Positions 55,700 to 64,000 of a stretch of 64,000 bases of DNA are shown here, in pieces. The DNA comes from Euglena gracilis (Eukaryota; Euglenida; Euglenophyceae; Euglenales): the NCBI GenBank assembly GCA_039621445.1, contig CP154954.1, positions 61,501,858-61,565,857 on the forward strand. Direction: 5' to 3'. The notes beneath the pieces were generated by a model that did no database searches, was not told the origin of the DNA, and saw only the letters and a program-made list of their open reading frames with translations. Position 1 is the first letter of the stretch. Every line of letters starts with the position of its first letter. A program made the translations under genes and the position numbers.

Positions 55700-56770
55700 C
55701 CCCCCCCCCCAAGGACATAGAAAGGGTGTGGGGGAAAAATAACGGATGGGAAAAATTGGGTGGTTTCCCATAATTTTTTTGTTTCTTTGTTTCCCACCAA
55801 TTTCACCTGATGTGGTGCCCCAAGATGGAAACAGGGTGTCGTCACAGCATACGGGGTATATAACGCTCAGCATGTGTGTTTGGGAACCTACCCATAGCTG
55901 CCTCATCAACACGGGATGTTGCTGGAACGATTTGGTGCAGGCGTCCTCCTATTTTCCATTATTCTCTCGTCTCAGAAATCTCTGTTGTTGAGGCGTCAAA
56001 ATTGAAACAAATTTCGGTTCACTTGCGCAATTGCGCAAATCAACCATTCAAAATGGTTGATGTACGCATTTGCGCACACCAACCACCCAATTCCAGCAGT
56101 GTTCGTGGAAATGGGTTGCTTAAATGGTCGGTGTGCACAAATGCGCACACTGTCCATTTGCACAACTCCGCACACTGATAACATTTGATATCCATTTGCA
56201 CAACTCCGCACATTGATAACATAACATTTTTTTTTAATGTTGTGTTGGTGTCGTAGGAACTTAACCATCAATGCGATGATGGACAACTTGCAACCAAATA
56301 ACAAGAAACAAGAAATAAGGGATTCAGAAACATTCTTGACAAGAAACATGGATTCAGAAACCAAGCAACGTGGACGTGACACCCCACATCCAGAACACGA
56401 CCTGGTTCTGGCAGTTGTCACACAGGAAACGGGGGGGGGGGCACCGGGGTTTCCGTTTGGAGTTCAGATTAGTCAGGGCTGCAGTACCTCGCATCACTCC
56501 AAATCTTCCACTGACTGAAATTGGTGCTCTCTCATGGCAGATGGTAAACAGAGCAAAATGATTTCTTCCCAAATCGAGTGCTGGATCACCAAAAACCAGG
56601 TGCACTGAGTCGGGCTCATCCATTTGCAACATCGTCTCTGAAGTTGCTTCAAAAAAAAGCTACATAAAAGAAAAAGTAAGTAAAATAAGTTGTAAAAGAA
56701 CGGCAGGGGTCCAGCTCCAACCCACCATTAATTATTTAATTTATCAATTAATTAATTTATTTAGAAATTA
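55700..56770. other. Intergenic, AT-rich; no gene recognised
   Basis: Contains CCATTTGCACAACTCCGCAC-type short tandem units (56152-56215) and an ATTAATTAATTTA run (56730-56785) just downstream of the kinase gene's stop codon. Confidence 0.45.
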
Positions 56771-56771
56771 A

Positions 56772-56999
56772 TTAATTAGTTAAATTATTTTTTCCGTCAT
56801 TGCAGCAGCAAAGTGTTGGAGGCAACCCCATTTTAGTGGCAACCCCATCAGAAAGTGAAACGATGTAGTGCCGCCATACTACGTCGCACACAGGTAGCAG
56901 ACACAAACAAACACACCAACTTGTACCGCGACCCTCCAACGAGACCACAGTCAACTGACCCCCAAAATACTCCGCTGTGTGCCTCGCGAGCGGCAAGCC
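56772..56999 (-). CDS. PDK/BCKDK-family kinase, exon 7 (G2 box and C terminus)
   Basis: Encodes GLPLARHTAEYFGGQLTVVS then LEGRGTS, matching the C-terminal part of the GHKL ATP site of mitochondrial protein kinases (YGLPxSRxYAxYFGGxLxxxSxEGxGT). Spliced to exon 6 it reads ASIYGLP, where the family has GFGYGLP, so two glycines of the G2 box are missing. A Cys/Leu/Val-rich tail follows to a stop at 56772. The family usually ends with a charged tail; a further unseen splice is possible. Confidence 0.85.
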   Translation of the reverse strand, partial: GLPLARHTAEYFGGQLTVVSLEGRGTSWCVCLCLLPVCDVVWRHYIVSLSDGVATKMGLPPTLCCCNDGKNNLTN

Positions 57000-57287
57000 A
57001 GCGGCAGGGCGCATGCTACTACGAATCCGGCAATTCAAACCCTCAGATTTCGATGCAAACAGTGGCATATGAAATTTCTCCAAATGTGCAAAAAACCCAG
57101 AATTTTCCGCGAGTCCCCGCACGAGAGGGATGTCTGATAAAGATGTTTTTGACTTGCAGCCCCCATGTCCAACGAACACTTACATGAAGTCGGGTCCGAA
57201 CAGGGGTGTTCGTTGTACTGGTGAACTTTCACAAGAAAGTTGGAGGGCAGCTTTTTTTTGTCAACATGTTCCGATGCGGCCCTGGCC
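57000..57287 (-). other. Nonconventional intron 6 of the kinase gene
   Basis: 5' end GGC-CAGGGCCGCAT (57287 downward), 3' end ATGCGCCCTG-CCGCT (57014-57000). CAGGGC-GCAT pairs with ATGCGCCCTG with a single bulged C. Offsets are 3 and 5 nt; CAG sits at +4 to +6 and CTG at -8 to -6. No GT-AG alternative restores YGLP. Confidence 0.85.
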
Positions 57288-57380
57288 ATAAATACTGGCG
57301 GTGTCTCCCCACAGCGGCTTGGCCTCCTGGTGGAGATACGACCACAGCGTCGGCAGCTGTGACCGAGGCAGCCCATGGCC
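57288..57380 (-). CDS. PDK/BCKDK-family kinase, exon 6 (G1 box end and ATP lid)
   Basis: Thirty-one codons: GHGLPRSQLPTLWSYLHQEA then KPLWGDTASIY. It matches GGGIPRSxxxxIWxYxYTTA of the family. Its first codons complete the G1 box DxGxG begun in exon 5 (D-H-G-H-G). The ATP lid is short. Both ends are nonconventional introns. Confidence 0.88.
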
Positions 57381-58345
57381 GGGGGCAGGCAGCGCCAAAA
57401 ACAAAAAGAGGTCCCCTGGGGCAATTTCATTTGCCTGCCAGGACCAAACGTTTGCAAGAAAACAACAATTGACATGACCTCTTCATTTGCTCATTGATTC
57501 CATCGTCTTTTTTCGAACCTCGGCAATCCAGGTGAGCCAAAATCAGAAAGCATGATCACAACCATATAAACCATGACAACTCTATGATATAAATTGTGTG
57601 AATGTTGCAATGTATTTATTTACACAATAAATGTTTGCAATTTGAATCATATTAACTACCTTCTCCCTCAAGTCCTATGAAGCTCGAACGGGGGCATTCA
57701 TTGGGCATGGATGTACGCTTTCTGTGCGGATAAGGCATATGGTGACAATCTACACAGTCCGAACACGCCCTGTTCATTGGGTAAGGGCGTTCATTGTCAT
57801 GGGGGGGGCAGGTAAGATTCAAACATTAAATATGAATTATGAATTATCAATCAATTGATTATGAATTCAAATTGTGAATTTGTGATTTCATTGCCGACAA
57901 CTCACAGAATGCCAATAATTGAAGAAAAAATTCCGTTCATCGGCGCTGGCACATCGCCTGTGGGCTCTTGCAGAGTGTGTTCTTTCCCATTTTGGTCGCC
58001 CCCGGATTTGGGGGGTTGCATTTGGGAGGTCTATCAGCTCAACCACATGTAAGACTGGTAGCAACTCGCTCATCAATGCCTTCTATAACAATATCCTGTG
58101 GCAAATCTTTGGATTCTGCCTGCTTGCATGACTGTCACATAGGTTAATGAATATTTGCCACAGGTGTATGTACCTGCCTGAGTGCCTACGTGTGTTTGTA
58201 TGCATATGGGTTCAAGCGTACATGCGAGCCTGCATATGTGCATGCTCACATCCAGGAAGATGGAAAATAATTGCAATCCACGTTCTGTGGATGGAGTCTA
58301 ACGATTCAGTTACCGCTGCTCTTCTCCCATTGGCACCGCCTCGGC
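57381..58345 (-). other. Nonconventional intron 5 of the kinase gene
   Basis: 5' end GCC-GAGGCGGTGCC, 3' end GGCGCTGCCTG-CCCCC. With 3/5 offsets, ten of eleven positions pair (two as G-U); only +4 is mismatched. The join VEDH|GHGLPRS restores the G1 box in frame. Reading straight through exon 5 instead gives AEAVP and a stop. Confidence 0.85.
57480..57900. other. Intron interior; nothing recognised
   Basis: AT-rich sequence within kinase intron 5, with TTATTTATTTACACAATAAA and a short poly-G run; no element ends seen. Confidence 0.4.
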
Positions 58346-58451
58346 GTGGTCCTCCACCCTCACGCTGAGGTGGTTGCACCGCGGCCCGTCTGCCACTACG
58401 ACGCTGATGCTGGGGGCGGTGTTGGAGCCCATCGTCGGCGCCCCGTACCGC
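58346..58451 (-). CDS. PDK/BCKDK-family kinase, exon 5 (start of ATP-binding core)
   Basis: Encodes RYGAPTMGSNTAPSISVVVA then DGPRCNHLSVRVEDH. It aligns with LPPIxVVVADGxEDxxIKxSD of the family; the Asp of VED is the conserved G1-box nucleotide-binding residue. Conventional acceptor CCTCCACAG|GCGG, phase 1, matching exon 4. A GTGAGG inside (after HLS) looks like a donor but would lose the G1 Asp. Confidence 0.9.
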
Positions 58452-58495
58452 CTGTGGAGGGGGGACACACCCTGGAACCTGGATGGTGTTCCTTC

Positions 58496-58802
58496 CATGC
58501 TTGTGCTTACCAACCGGGGGGGGGGGAGGGGGGGTGGGTGCTATAGGGTGCCTGCCCCTAGCAGGCACACCCCCCCCCGGGGGATAGGGGTCTGGGTCGG
58601 ACCCGGAAATTTTCATTGAAAATGGCCGTTTCCGGGCCCGGCGCCTTCGGCCCCGGGGTCGGAGGGGGGTGCCTGCTAGGGGCAGGCACCCCCCAAAACC
58701 CTACCCCCCCCCCCCCCCGGGGGTCGGATCGGGTGCTATGGGGTGCCTGCCCCTAGAACCCCCCCCCCCCGTGGGGTAGGCACCCGACTAAGCACAAGCC
58801 TG
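58496..58802. mobile_element. hAT-like MITE, CAGGCTTG family, in kinase intron 4
   Basis: Starts CATGCTTGTGCTTACCAACC, ends GACTAAGCACAAGCCTG. Flanks gttccttc (58488-58495) and gtcccttc (58803-58810), 7 of 8. The interior has TTTTCATTGAAAATGGCCGT and the GGCGCCTTCGGCCCC hairpin of the 28361 family. Confidence 0.85.
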
Positions 58803-59155
58803 GTCCCTTCCATCGACTGGGAACGGTGTGGCAGGCCCAGAGAGAGGAGGACGTGGCTGAACTCGCAAGGGGGCCATGCGTGGCCCACAGAGACGATGTT
58901 CAATCGCTCGCGGTGACCTGGGTGATCGCGTTCATGGGTTTTCAACTCCATCCCCATGATGTGAATTCGGCTCGAGTTTTGCCAATATGTAAAGCGCCGC
59001 AAGAGCTTCTAACCTCAAATTTCCTTTCCTATTTGGAGACTTCTTTTTTTCGAGGCAATTATCTCAAACTGTCAAATTCTTTCTATGGCAGCTTGAACCA
59101 AAAGAATAGCTTTGTTTAAATTTTTTTTTGTTGTTGTTGTATACCTTCCCTTCAC

Positions 59156-59244
59156 CTCCAGTAAAAGAAGCAGCCAATGTGGTTAACATACGCGATGTGG
59201 TTCAGCACGGCGTTCTGCAGCATTTGCCGCACAATGAAGTCGAT
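59156..59244 (-). CDS. PDK/BCKDK-family kinase, exon 4 (N box)
   Basis: Encodes IDFIVRQMLQNAVLNHIAYV then NHIGCFFYWR. Spliced to exon 3 it reads HIPRHIDFIVRQMLQNA, residue for residue against YVPSHLYHMLFELLKNA. The N-box Asn is kept, but the general-base Glu is Gln and the preceding catalytic His position is Phe. Conventional donor TGGAG|GTGAAG in phase with exon 5; nonconventional intron at its 5' side. Confidence 0.82.
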
Positions 59245-60183
59245 GGCAGCAAACCCCACACGATCATTTCGTACTTTACATTCCACCAGAAAACTGATGG
59301 ATATTTGAAAACTTGAGACCTGAAGGACGCGATCCAGACCTCTTTTGAAACATCCCGGGGGATGCTTTGTGCCATGTTGGTTTTGGGTCCTGCTTGGCCC
59401 ACCTAGCCAATTCTCATTGAAAATGGTCATTCTCGACCCCTGGCGCCTTTAACGCTGGCAGGCAAGAGGGGGGGAGGGTGCTTAAACGTTACACACCTCA
59501 AAATCTGACTTCCCAGATATGTCTTCCCCCTGCTGCCGATAGCACCAAACCCCCTGGGGGGTTCGACCTTCCCTAAAAAGAAGCCCGGTAGCATGCAGGT
59601 ACTTCAAGAAAATATCAAGAAATTTTTTTTCTGATCTGACTTTTACCAACCTCCTGGAGTTGTTACCATTTTCAAAAAAGCAAATCATTTTTTCCCAGTC
59701 CCCCCCCCAACCAAATGTAGAGTGACTGCATAAAGTGGAGCCCCCACAGTGCCCCACAATACTCCACGCACGCCCCCACCAGAGATTTTTTAAAGTTTTG
59801 TGACTGGGGAGGGTGGGTGGACGGGTGGGTGGGTGAGCCCCCACCCAGTGGAGGGGGGTTAAGGCTGACCAGAGGCTGGGTTTTCCTCAATTTTAATGTG
59901 AAATGCCAAAAAATTGGACCCAAAAAAATGACCCTCAAAAGCAGGTCCCCTGAGCTCCCCCCCCCCGGGGGGGCCCACTAAGAAAAAAGGCAGGAAGGAA
60001 ATCAACCCAGGTGCCAGTTTTCTTGCAGCTGCAACACCGCGTGCGTGCTGAAAAAAACGAAATTCGTTTGGTAGCATTTTTTCCCACAGCATCGATGCCG
60101 CCAGCTGCACACTGTGGCTCCAACCTCGGCTTCGGTGGAACGCCCGCTTTCCAAAACGGTCCCGGGACGCACGGGGCTTGGGC
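59245..60183 (-). other. Nonconventional intron 3 of the kinase gene
   Basis: 5' end GCC-CAAGCCCCG, 3' end TGGGGTTTG-CTGCC. The 9-mers pair fully (two G-U). Offsets 3 and 5 nt. The join PRH|IDF is in frame and reproduces the family alignment without a gap. The interior includes CATTGAAAATGGTCATTCTC (59415-59434), a relic of the CAGGCTG MITE family. Confidence 0.88.
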
Positions 60184-60372
60184 GTGGCGCGGGATGTGGA
60201 CGAACGGGGAGGCGGCCGCCGGGTCGTGGTGCACGTCGATGCGCGGGGCGGCCCCCCAGCGCTCGCAGCAGCCGTCCTCCACGTGCCGCACCGCCGCCCG
60301 GACCAGCTCGATGCCCATCACTTTGAGGCCCAGCAGCCCGAACCGGCCGTCGGGGATGGCGTTGGCAGTGAC
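60184..60372 (-). CDS. PDK/BCKDK-family kinase, exon 3 (end of helical bundle)
   Basis: Sixty-three codons, phase 0 at both ends: VTANAIPDGRFGLLGLKVMG, then IELVRAAVRHVEDGCCERWG and a segment ending SPFVHIPRH. It corresponds to the family's I(G/C)....V...A...A...C...YG.AP.......FPYVPSHL. Conventional acceptor (CTCGCCCAG|GTCACT) joins exon 2. Confidence 0.85.
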
Positions 60373-60636
60373 CTGGGCGAGGGGGGGGGGAGTCGGTTGG
60401 AGGGGGCCCAAAACCGGGGACACCCTAACCCCCTGACTGATAAACCCATTCAACTTGTTGAACACCGTTTTTTGTAAGCCGGTTTTGCGTCACAAATTTG
60501 GCAATTTTGGTGGTGCTTCTTGGACAACTGTTTACAGAGTTGCAGGGGAGGGGGCTTTGCCCCAACTTCGGGCCACGTGGGGATCTGGGGTGAGCCGGCA
60601 GGGTTACGGTTGGGGGTTACGGTTTACTGTAGGAGG

Positions 60637-61800
60637 AGGGGTTTCACCCTCGAATGTGCTCAAACGACACTCGAGTCGAGGAGGGGGGTCTCGAACCTCC
60701 TCGAAGGTCGTTTGAGGAGGTTCGAGACCCTCCTGCAATGTTGAGGTGTGCAGGTATCATATTTGCCTGTCTGTAACTCCCTTTTGTACCCTCTTGTAAG
60801 CAACTGTTCAAAAGGCCCTAAAATAACAAAATCCCTTGTGTTGCATATGCCCTGTGTGTGCATATCCCTTCTGTTGCTCTCCTTTTTGCGTTGTTGATCG
60901 ATCCCTTGCACGTTGACCAAACCGATCCCTTCAATCAACAACGTAGCTCCTTTTCCTTTCCTTTCCTTTCCTTTTGTTGCCCGTGCCCTTTTGTATGCAA
61001 CTGTTTAGAGGGCCCCGAAATAAAAAATCCCGTGTGTAACGTGTAACCTGTGTGTGCAACTCCGTCTTGTTGCCCATACTTTTTTGCCTTCCCCATTCTC
61101 TCCTTAAGGAAATGGCTGGCCAGTAAGGAGGCAGTCCGGCTGCCAGAAACATTACCAATGATGGCAAAACACACCAGTTTTTTTGGCGTTTGGCTTATTA
61201 CCTTGATCAAGTTGCAAATGAGGAGCAGGGTGGTCAGTATGGCACCTCCAATTGTTGATCATTTTATACAGCCATCCAAGAATCCAGTGCCAACAGCAAA
61301 GGGCCACAACTGTAATTGTTGGGGAATCATTTGGAGCATTCTTTCAGGTAATTTTGATTTTTGTTCGCGGCATGAACGTGCAATGAAAGGCAAGAGAAAT
61401 CTTCTCATGGACACAAAATGGACAAAAAATGTTTCCAATGTGATAATAAATGGATAGGAAAGCATTGCCTCATTTTGGACAGTTTGAAAAACATCTCAGA
61501 TGTTGCCCCAAGATATAATTGGAGCATTCCACAAAAGAATTTATACCAGCAGCTGTGAGATGCGACGGGTTCAATTTTCTTATTAACATTATTCGCCGTT
61601 TGTGCTCACCTCTGCCAAGGTCTTTGACAGTTCACCCTGGGGTTGTGACCATAGGAAGAGGTTTGAGCTCGAACCTCCTCAACCGTTTTTTAAAACCCAG
61701 ACTCTTGGGGGGGGGGCTTAAACACCCCCCTCAAACGACCTCAAACGACATTTGAGGAGGGTCGAGACCCTCCTCGAATGCCCTGAAGGATATTTGAGCA
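60637..61800. repeat. Possible element with TCAAACGAC/TCGAGACC inverted ends in kinase intron 2
   Basis: Left segment 60650-60735 (GTGCTCAAACGACACTCGAG, GGTCTCGAACCTCCTCGAA) and right segment 61660-61800 (GAGCTCGAACCTCCTCAACC, CTCAAACGACATTTGAGGAG, GGTCGAGACCCTCC) share motifs in both orientations. The interior (60.8-61.6 kb) is AT-rich with no recognised gene. Exact ends not determined. Confidence 0.45.
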
Positions 61801-61880
61801 GGGGAAGAGAGCGAGAAAGAATCAGCGATAGGGGAGACCAAATGCCTGTGGGGGGGGGCACGGCCCACCCCCCAGTCCAC

Positions 61881-62175
61881 CTGGCGGTGCAGCGTGATCT
61901 GCTGCTCCAGCAGGAAGCGGATGCCCACGCGGGACAGGAAGAACCGCTGCAGCGTCTCCTGCACGTGCTGCCGGTCACGCGGAGGGGCCGGCCCCCACCG
62001 CGACTCGGGGCTGCGAGACCCGCCGGTCCCGCCCGGGACGGGACAGCCCGCCCCACGGCAGGGGCAGCGGGACGGGCACGCTGCGGGGCGGAACCGTGAC
62101 TCCGCCATGGGGAGGTTGGCCGGGCCCTCATCGGGGTGCTCTTCCCAGTGGTCGCCGTAGAAATGCTCCAGCTGT
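61881..62175 (-). CDS. PDK/BCKDK-family kinase, exon 2
   Basis: Starts after CCACCGCAG|ACAG with RRQLEHFYGDHWEEHPDEGP, then about 45 residues of Pro/Arg/Gly-rich sequence, then HVQETLQRFFLSRVGIRFLL and EQQITLHRQ. The last part is the hallmark IxxxLDRFYxSRIxIRxLxxQHxxLH of the family. The Pro/Gly-rich stretch is unusual and may be an insertion or an unspliced in-frame intron. Conventional donor CGCCAG|GTGGAC. Confidence 0.88.
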
Positions 62176-62204
62176 CTGCGGTGGGGAGGGGCATGGTGGT
62201 TCAC

Positions 62205-62650
62205 CCTCAAAAATAAGACCCAGGCCTTAATTCTGGGTCTCTTGCTGGAAAGCTTCTGGAGGGTCTTATTTTTGGGAGGTCTATTTTTGCATTTTTTTTT
62301 AGACCGACCTGGGCCCGAAAAAAACGTCAATTTTCAGACTTCCCGCCAAAAATACAGAAATTTCTTCTTTAGCCCTTTGTGCCATGTGTAAGTTTGTATA
62401 ATTTGACATTTACATGTTTTTTTTTGGAGTCAGAACCGCCAAAATTTTCGAAACTTCATCATTTTTGTGTCTGAATTTGGGTCTTTTGTTATTTTTCAAG
62501 AAGCTTTCACCATCTCCATCCCCGACGTTTCGATCTGTCAGGGGAGTCTCAAATTTGGGTGGGTCTCATTTTTGGAATTTTGCTTGATCGGCCCAAAGGG
62601 GTAGCATTTTTTGTGGGGTTCCTATTTTTTTTGGGTGGGTTGGTTTACAA
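62205..62650. mobile_element. GGGTCTTATTTTTGGG element, copy 3, in kinase intron 1
   Basis: Left CCTCAAAAATAAGACCCAGG and TCTTGCTGGAAAGCTTCTGG; right GGGTGGGTCTCATTTTTGGA to TTTGGGTGGGTTGGTTTAC. Interior blocks match copies 1 and 2; it is the most diverged. Confidence 0.6.
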
Positions 62651-62766
62651 GAAATAAAGCAAGCATACATGCATATACATGTAAACAAATGCATGAACCA
62701 AAAGGAAGGGACTTGGGTGAGACTTAACGATGGCACTGTTACACGACAATTTCCTTCACGGCGGAC

Positions 62767-62965
62767 CTGCGGAGGCCGCTGCAGGCGAGGGCCATCTGCT
62801 TCGGGACGTCGATGTGGCGCTCGAAGATGCGGTCCAGCAGCTCGTGGAAGCGGGGCTCGTCCTCCGGGCGGGGGTTGGGCTTCGAGAAGTGGAACGCCCG
62901 CAGCTCCCGGAACGACGTCGTGTACCACTCGCGCAGCATCTGCAGCTCGTCCAGCACAATGAGCC
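62767..62965 (-). CDS. PDK/BCKDK-family mitochondrial protein kinase, exon 1 of those visible
   Basis: Encodes LIVLDELQMLREWYTTSFRE, then LRAFHFSKPNPRPEDEPRFH and ELLDRIFERHIDVPKQMALA. It matches V..WY..S..EL..F......D...F...L..I..RH..V...MA of pyruvate dehydrogenase and branched-chain ketoacid dehydrogenase kinases, which phosphorylate E1 in mitochondria. Conventional acceptor (CGGCACAG|GG) and donor (CCGCAG|GTCCGC). The visible exons total about 400 codons; the N-terminal targeting and first helical part are not seen and probably lie beyond 64000. PDK versus BCKDK cannot be decided. Confidence 0.88.
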
Positions 62966-63340
62966 CTGTGCCGACGGTGGACCCATCAGCCCCCCCCCCC
63001 CCCGAGGCATGGGAGTCCGGGAGGGCCTGGTGGGGGGTCCACCCAGGTTGTGCGATGGGGTGCACGCCCACAGTATGCACCTCTGGGGTGCTCCTGGCCC
63101 GACCCAGGCAAATCCTCCATTGAAAAGGTTCCGGCCGGTGCAACTACCCAACAACTGAACTGAAAACCCGAGAACACTCTGGGAGGGTTCGACCTTCCAA
63201 AACAAAGCCTGGTACCCCAACCACCTGTTGTGCACCTAAACGTGCGGGATCAGCAGATTGGATAGAACTTCCGTGGCGCCGTTTGTGTGTTTGCGTAACT
63301 GGGCATGCCGCCAGGCAAATGTTCCATGCAAAACTGCTAT

Positions 63341-63826
63341 CAGGGGTTTTCTTAAGGACCCCCAGGGGGGGGGGGTCCCGCGGGCCGGCTGGAAAAACAG
63401 CCGGCCTGGTGCTGGCTGGAAAACAGGTGCTAGCTGGACCCCCCCTGGGGGATGGGGGGTCCAGGGGGGGGGGGGGGCGGCTGGGAGCTGGACCCGGCGG
63501 GTTCCCAAAAGATGCCCGAAAAACCCAAATCCAGCTGAGTTGGCATTCTCAGCCAAAATTTTGAGGTGAAAAACCAAAACAAACAACCCAGAAATGCCAT
63601 TTGTGGCCATTTTTGACTCCGTTTTCAAAAAATTTCGGCGCTCTGCGCTGCATTTTTTCCTGGTCCAGCCCGGCGAAGCCGGGCTGGCGCGAACTGTTAT
63701 TTCAGCGGACCCCCAGGGGTGGGGTCCACAGCCTGGCTGGGAGGTGCTGCTTGAAAAAAGGTGCTGGCTGGCTGGACCCCCCCCCCCCCCGGTGGTAGGG
63801 TCTCCTCCGGCTTAAGAAAACCCCTG
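63341..63826. mobile_element. hAT-like MITE, CAGGGGTTTTCTTAAG ends
   Basis: Ends CAGGGGTTTTCTTAAGGACC and CTTAAGAAAACCCCTG are inverted. Flanks actgctat (63333-63340) and actgctgt (63827-63834), 7 of 8. The interior has GCTGGCTGGAAAACAGGTGC and CCAAATCCAGCTGAGTTGGC, shared with the dispersed repeats near 9520-9790, 11700-12000 and 41530-41880. Confidence 0.85.
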
Positions 63827-64000
63827 ACTGCTGTGCAACTGTGTTTGCTTTTTCAGAGAAACCCTGACAGGTGCCCTGCCACGTTTCTCTGAAAAAAAAA
63901 CGTAACAGTGCTGGATGCCTCACTGAGAGTCCCCACCCCCAAATGATGAGGCCAACTACCACTGCTACCGCGAGGGGGTTTCCCGCGATGGGAGGGGGTC

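Noticed and set aside
58300-58346. Kinase exon 5 reading on to a stop with AEAVP in place of the G1 glycines
   Set aside because: Splicing at VEDH with the paired-end intron restores DxGxG and joins a second conserved exon in frame; read-through would truncate the protein.
58357-58362. GTGAGG as a conventional donor in kinase exon 5
   Set aside because: Using it removes the conserved G1-box Asp and leaves no downstream acceptor that supplies it.
59128-59316. Plus-strand exon after the CACCTCCAG acceptor
   Set aside because: The minus-strand reading of the same bases gives the N box of the kinase in exact register with its neighbours, which is far stronger evidence.

Overview
The window is nuclear DNA from a microbial eukaryote, most likely a euglenid alga. 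Genes are short GC-rich exons scattered through long introns and intergenic DNA full of transposon remnants, poly-G/poly-C tracts, microsatellites and palindromes. The lineage call rests on splice junctions. Several conserved-protein exons join in frame by ordinary GT-AG introns. Others join only through introns without GT-AG ends. In these the two intron ends are complementary, and the stem sits 3 nt inside the 5' end and 5 nt inside the 3' end, the arrangement I recall for euglenid nonconventional introns. I found five with that spacing and a sixth that is close (4/5). Each joins conserved protein motifs in frame. A candidate spliced-leader acceptor lies 19 nt before a start codon at 53587, and there is TTAGGG-like DNA at 21.1 kb.

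Layout. 0.56-4.25 kb: a decayed DIRS-order retrotransposon with a tyrosine recombinase on the + strand, convergent with RT/RNase H and a gag-like ORF on the - strand. 4.83-9.12 kb: a 4.3-kb foldback element with inverted ends and a 10-bp target duplication, holding a tetranucleotide microsatellite and a 71-bp satellite. 9.1-18 kb: mostly MITEs and simple sequence, with a few uncertain exons. 18.5-38.8 kb: exons of one or more minus-strand genes. Upstream come leucine-rich repeats of ribonuclease-inhibitor type and an acidic linker; downstream is an SDS22-type LRR array with an LRR cap (25.4-22.2 kb). A 1.77-kb hAT-like element with a perfect 8-bp duplication has landed in one open frame (36933-38704).

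39-56 kb: tandem repeats, more MITEs, exons of a probable membrane protein (43-45.5 kb, minus), a decayed pogo/CENP-B-type DDE transposase with three tiny introns (46.46-48 kb), and the first exon of another minus-strand gene (53587). 56.77-62.97 kb: seven exons of a mitochondrial PDK/BCKDK-family protein kinase (GHKL fold), whose N terminus lies at or beyond the right edge. Its catalytic dyad residues appear replaced.

The repeats explain much of the architecture. At least nine short elements carry hAT-like CAGGG/CAGGC ends and 8-bp duplications, several lying inside introns of the genes above. All exon calls come from reading conserved motifs and frame continuity by eye. No search, alignment or transcript was available.
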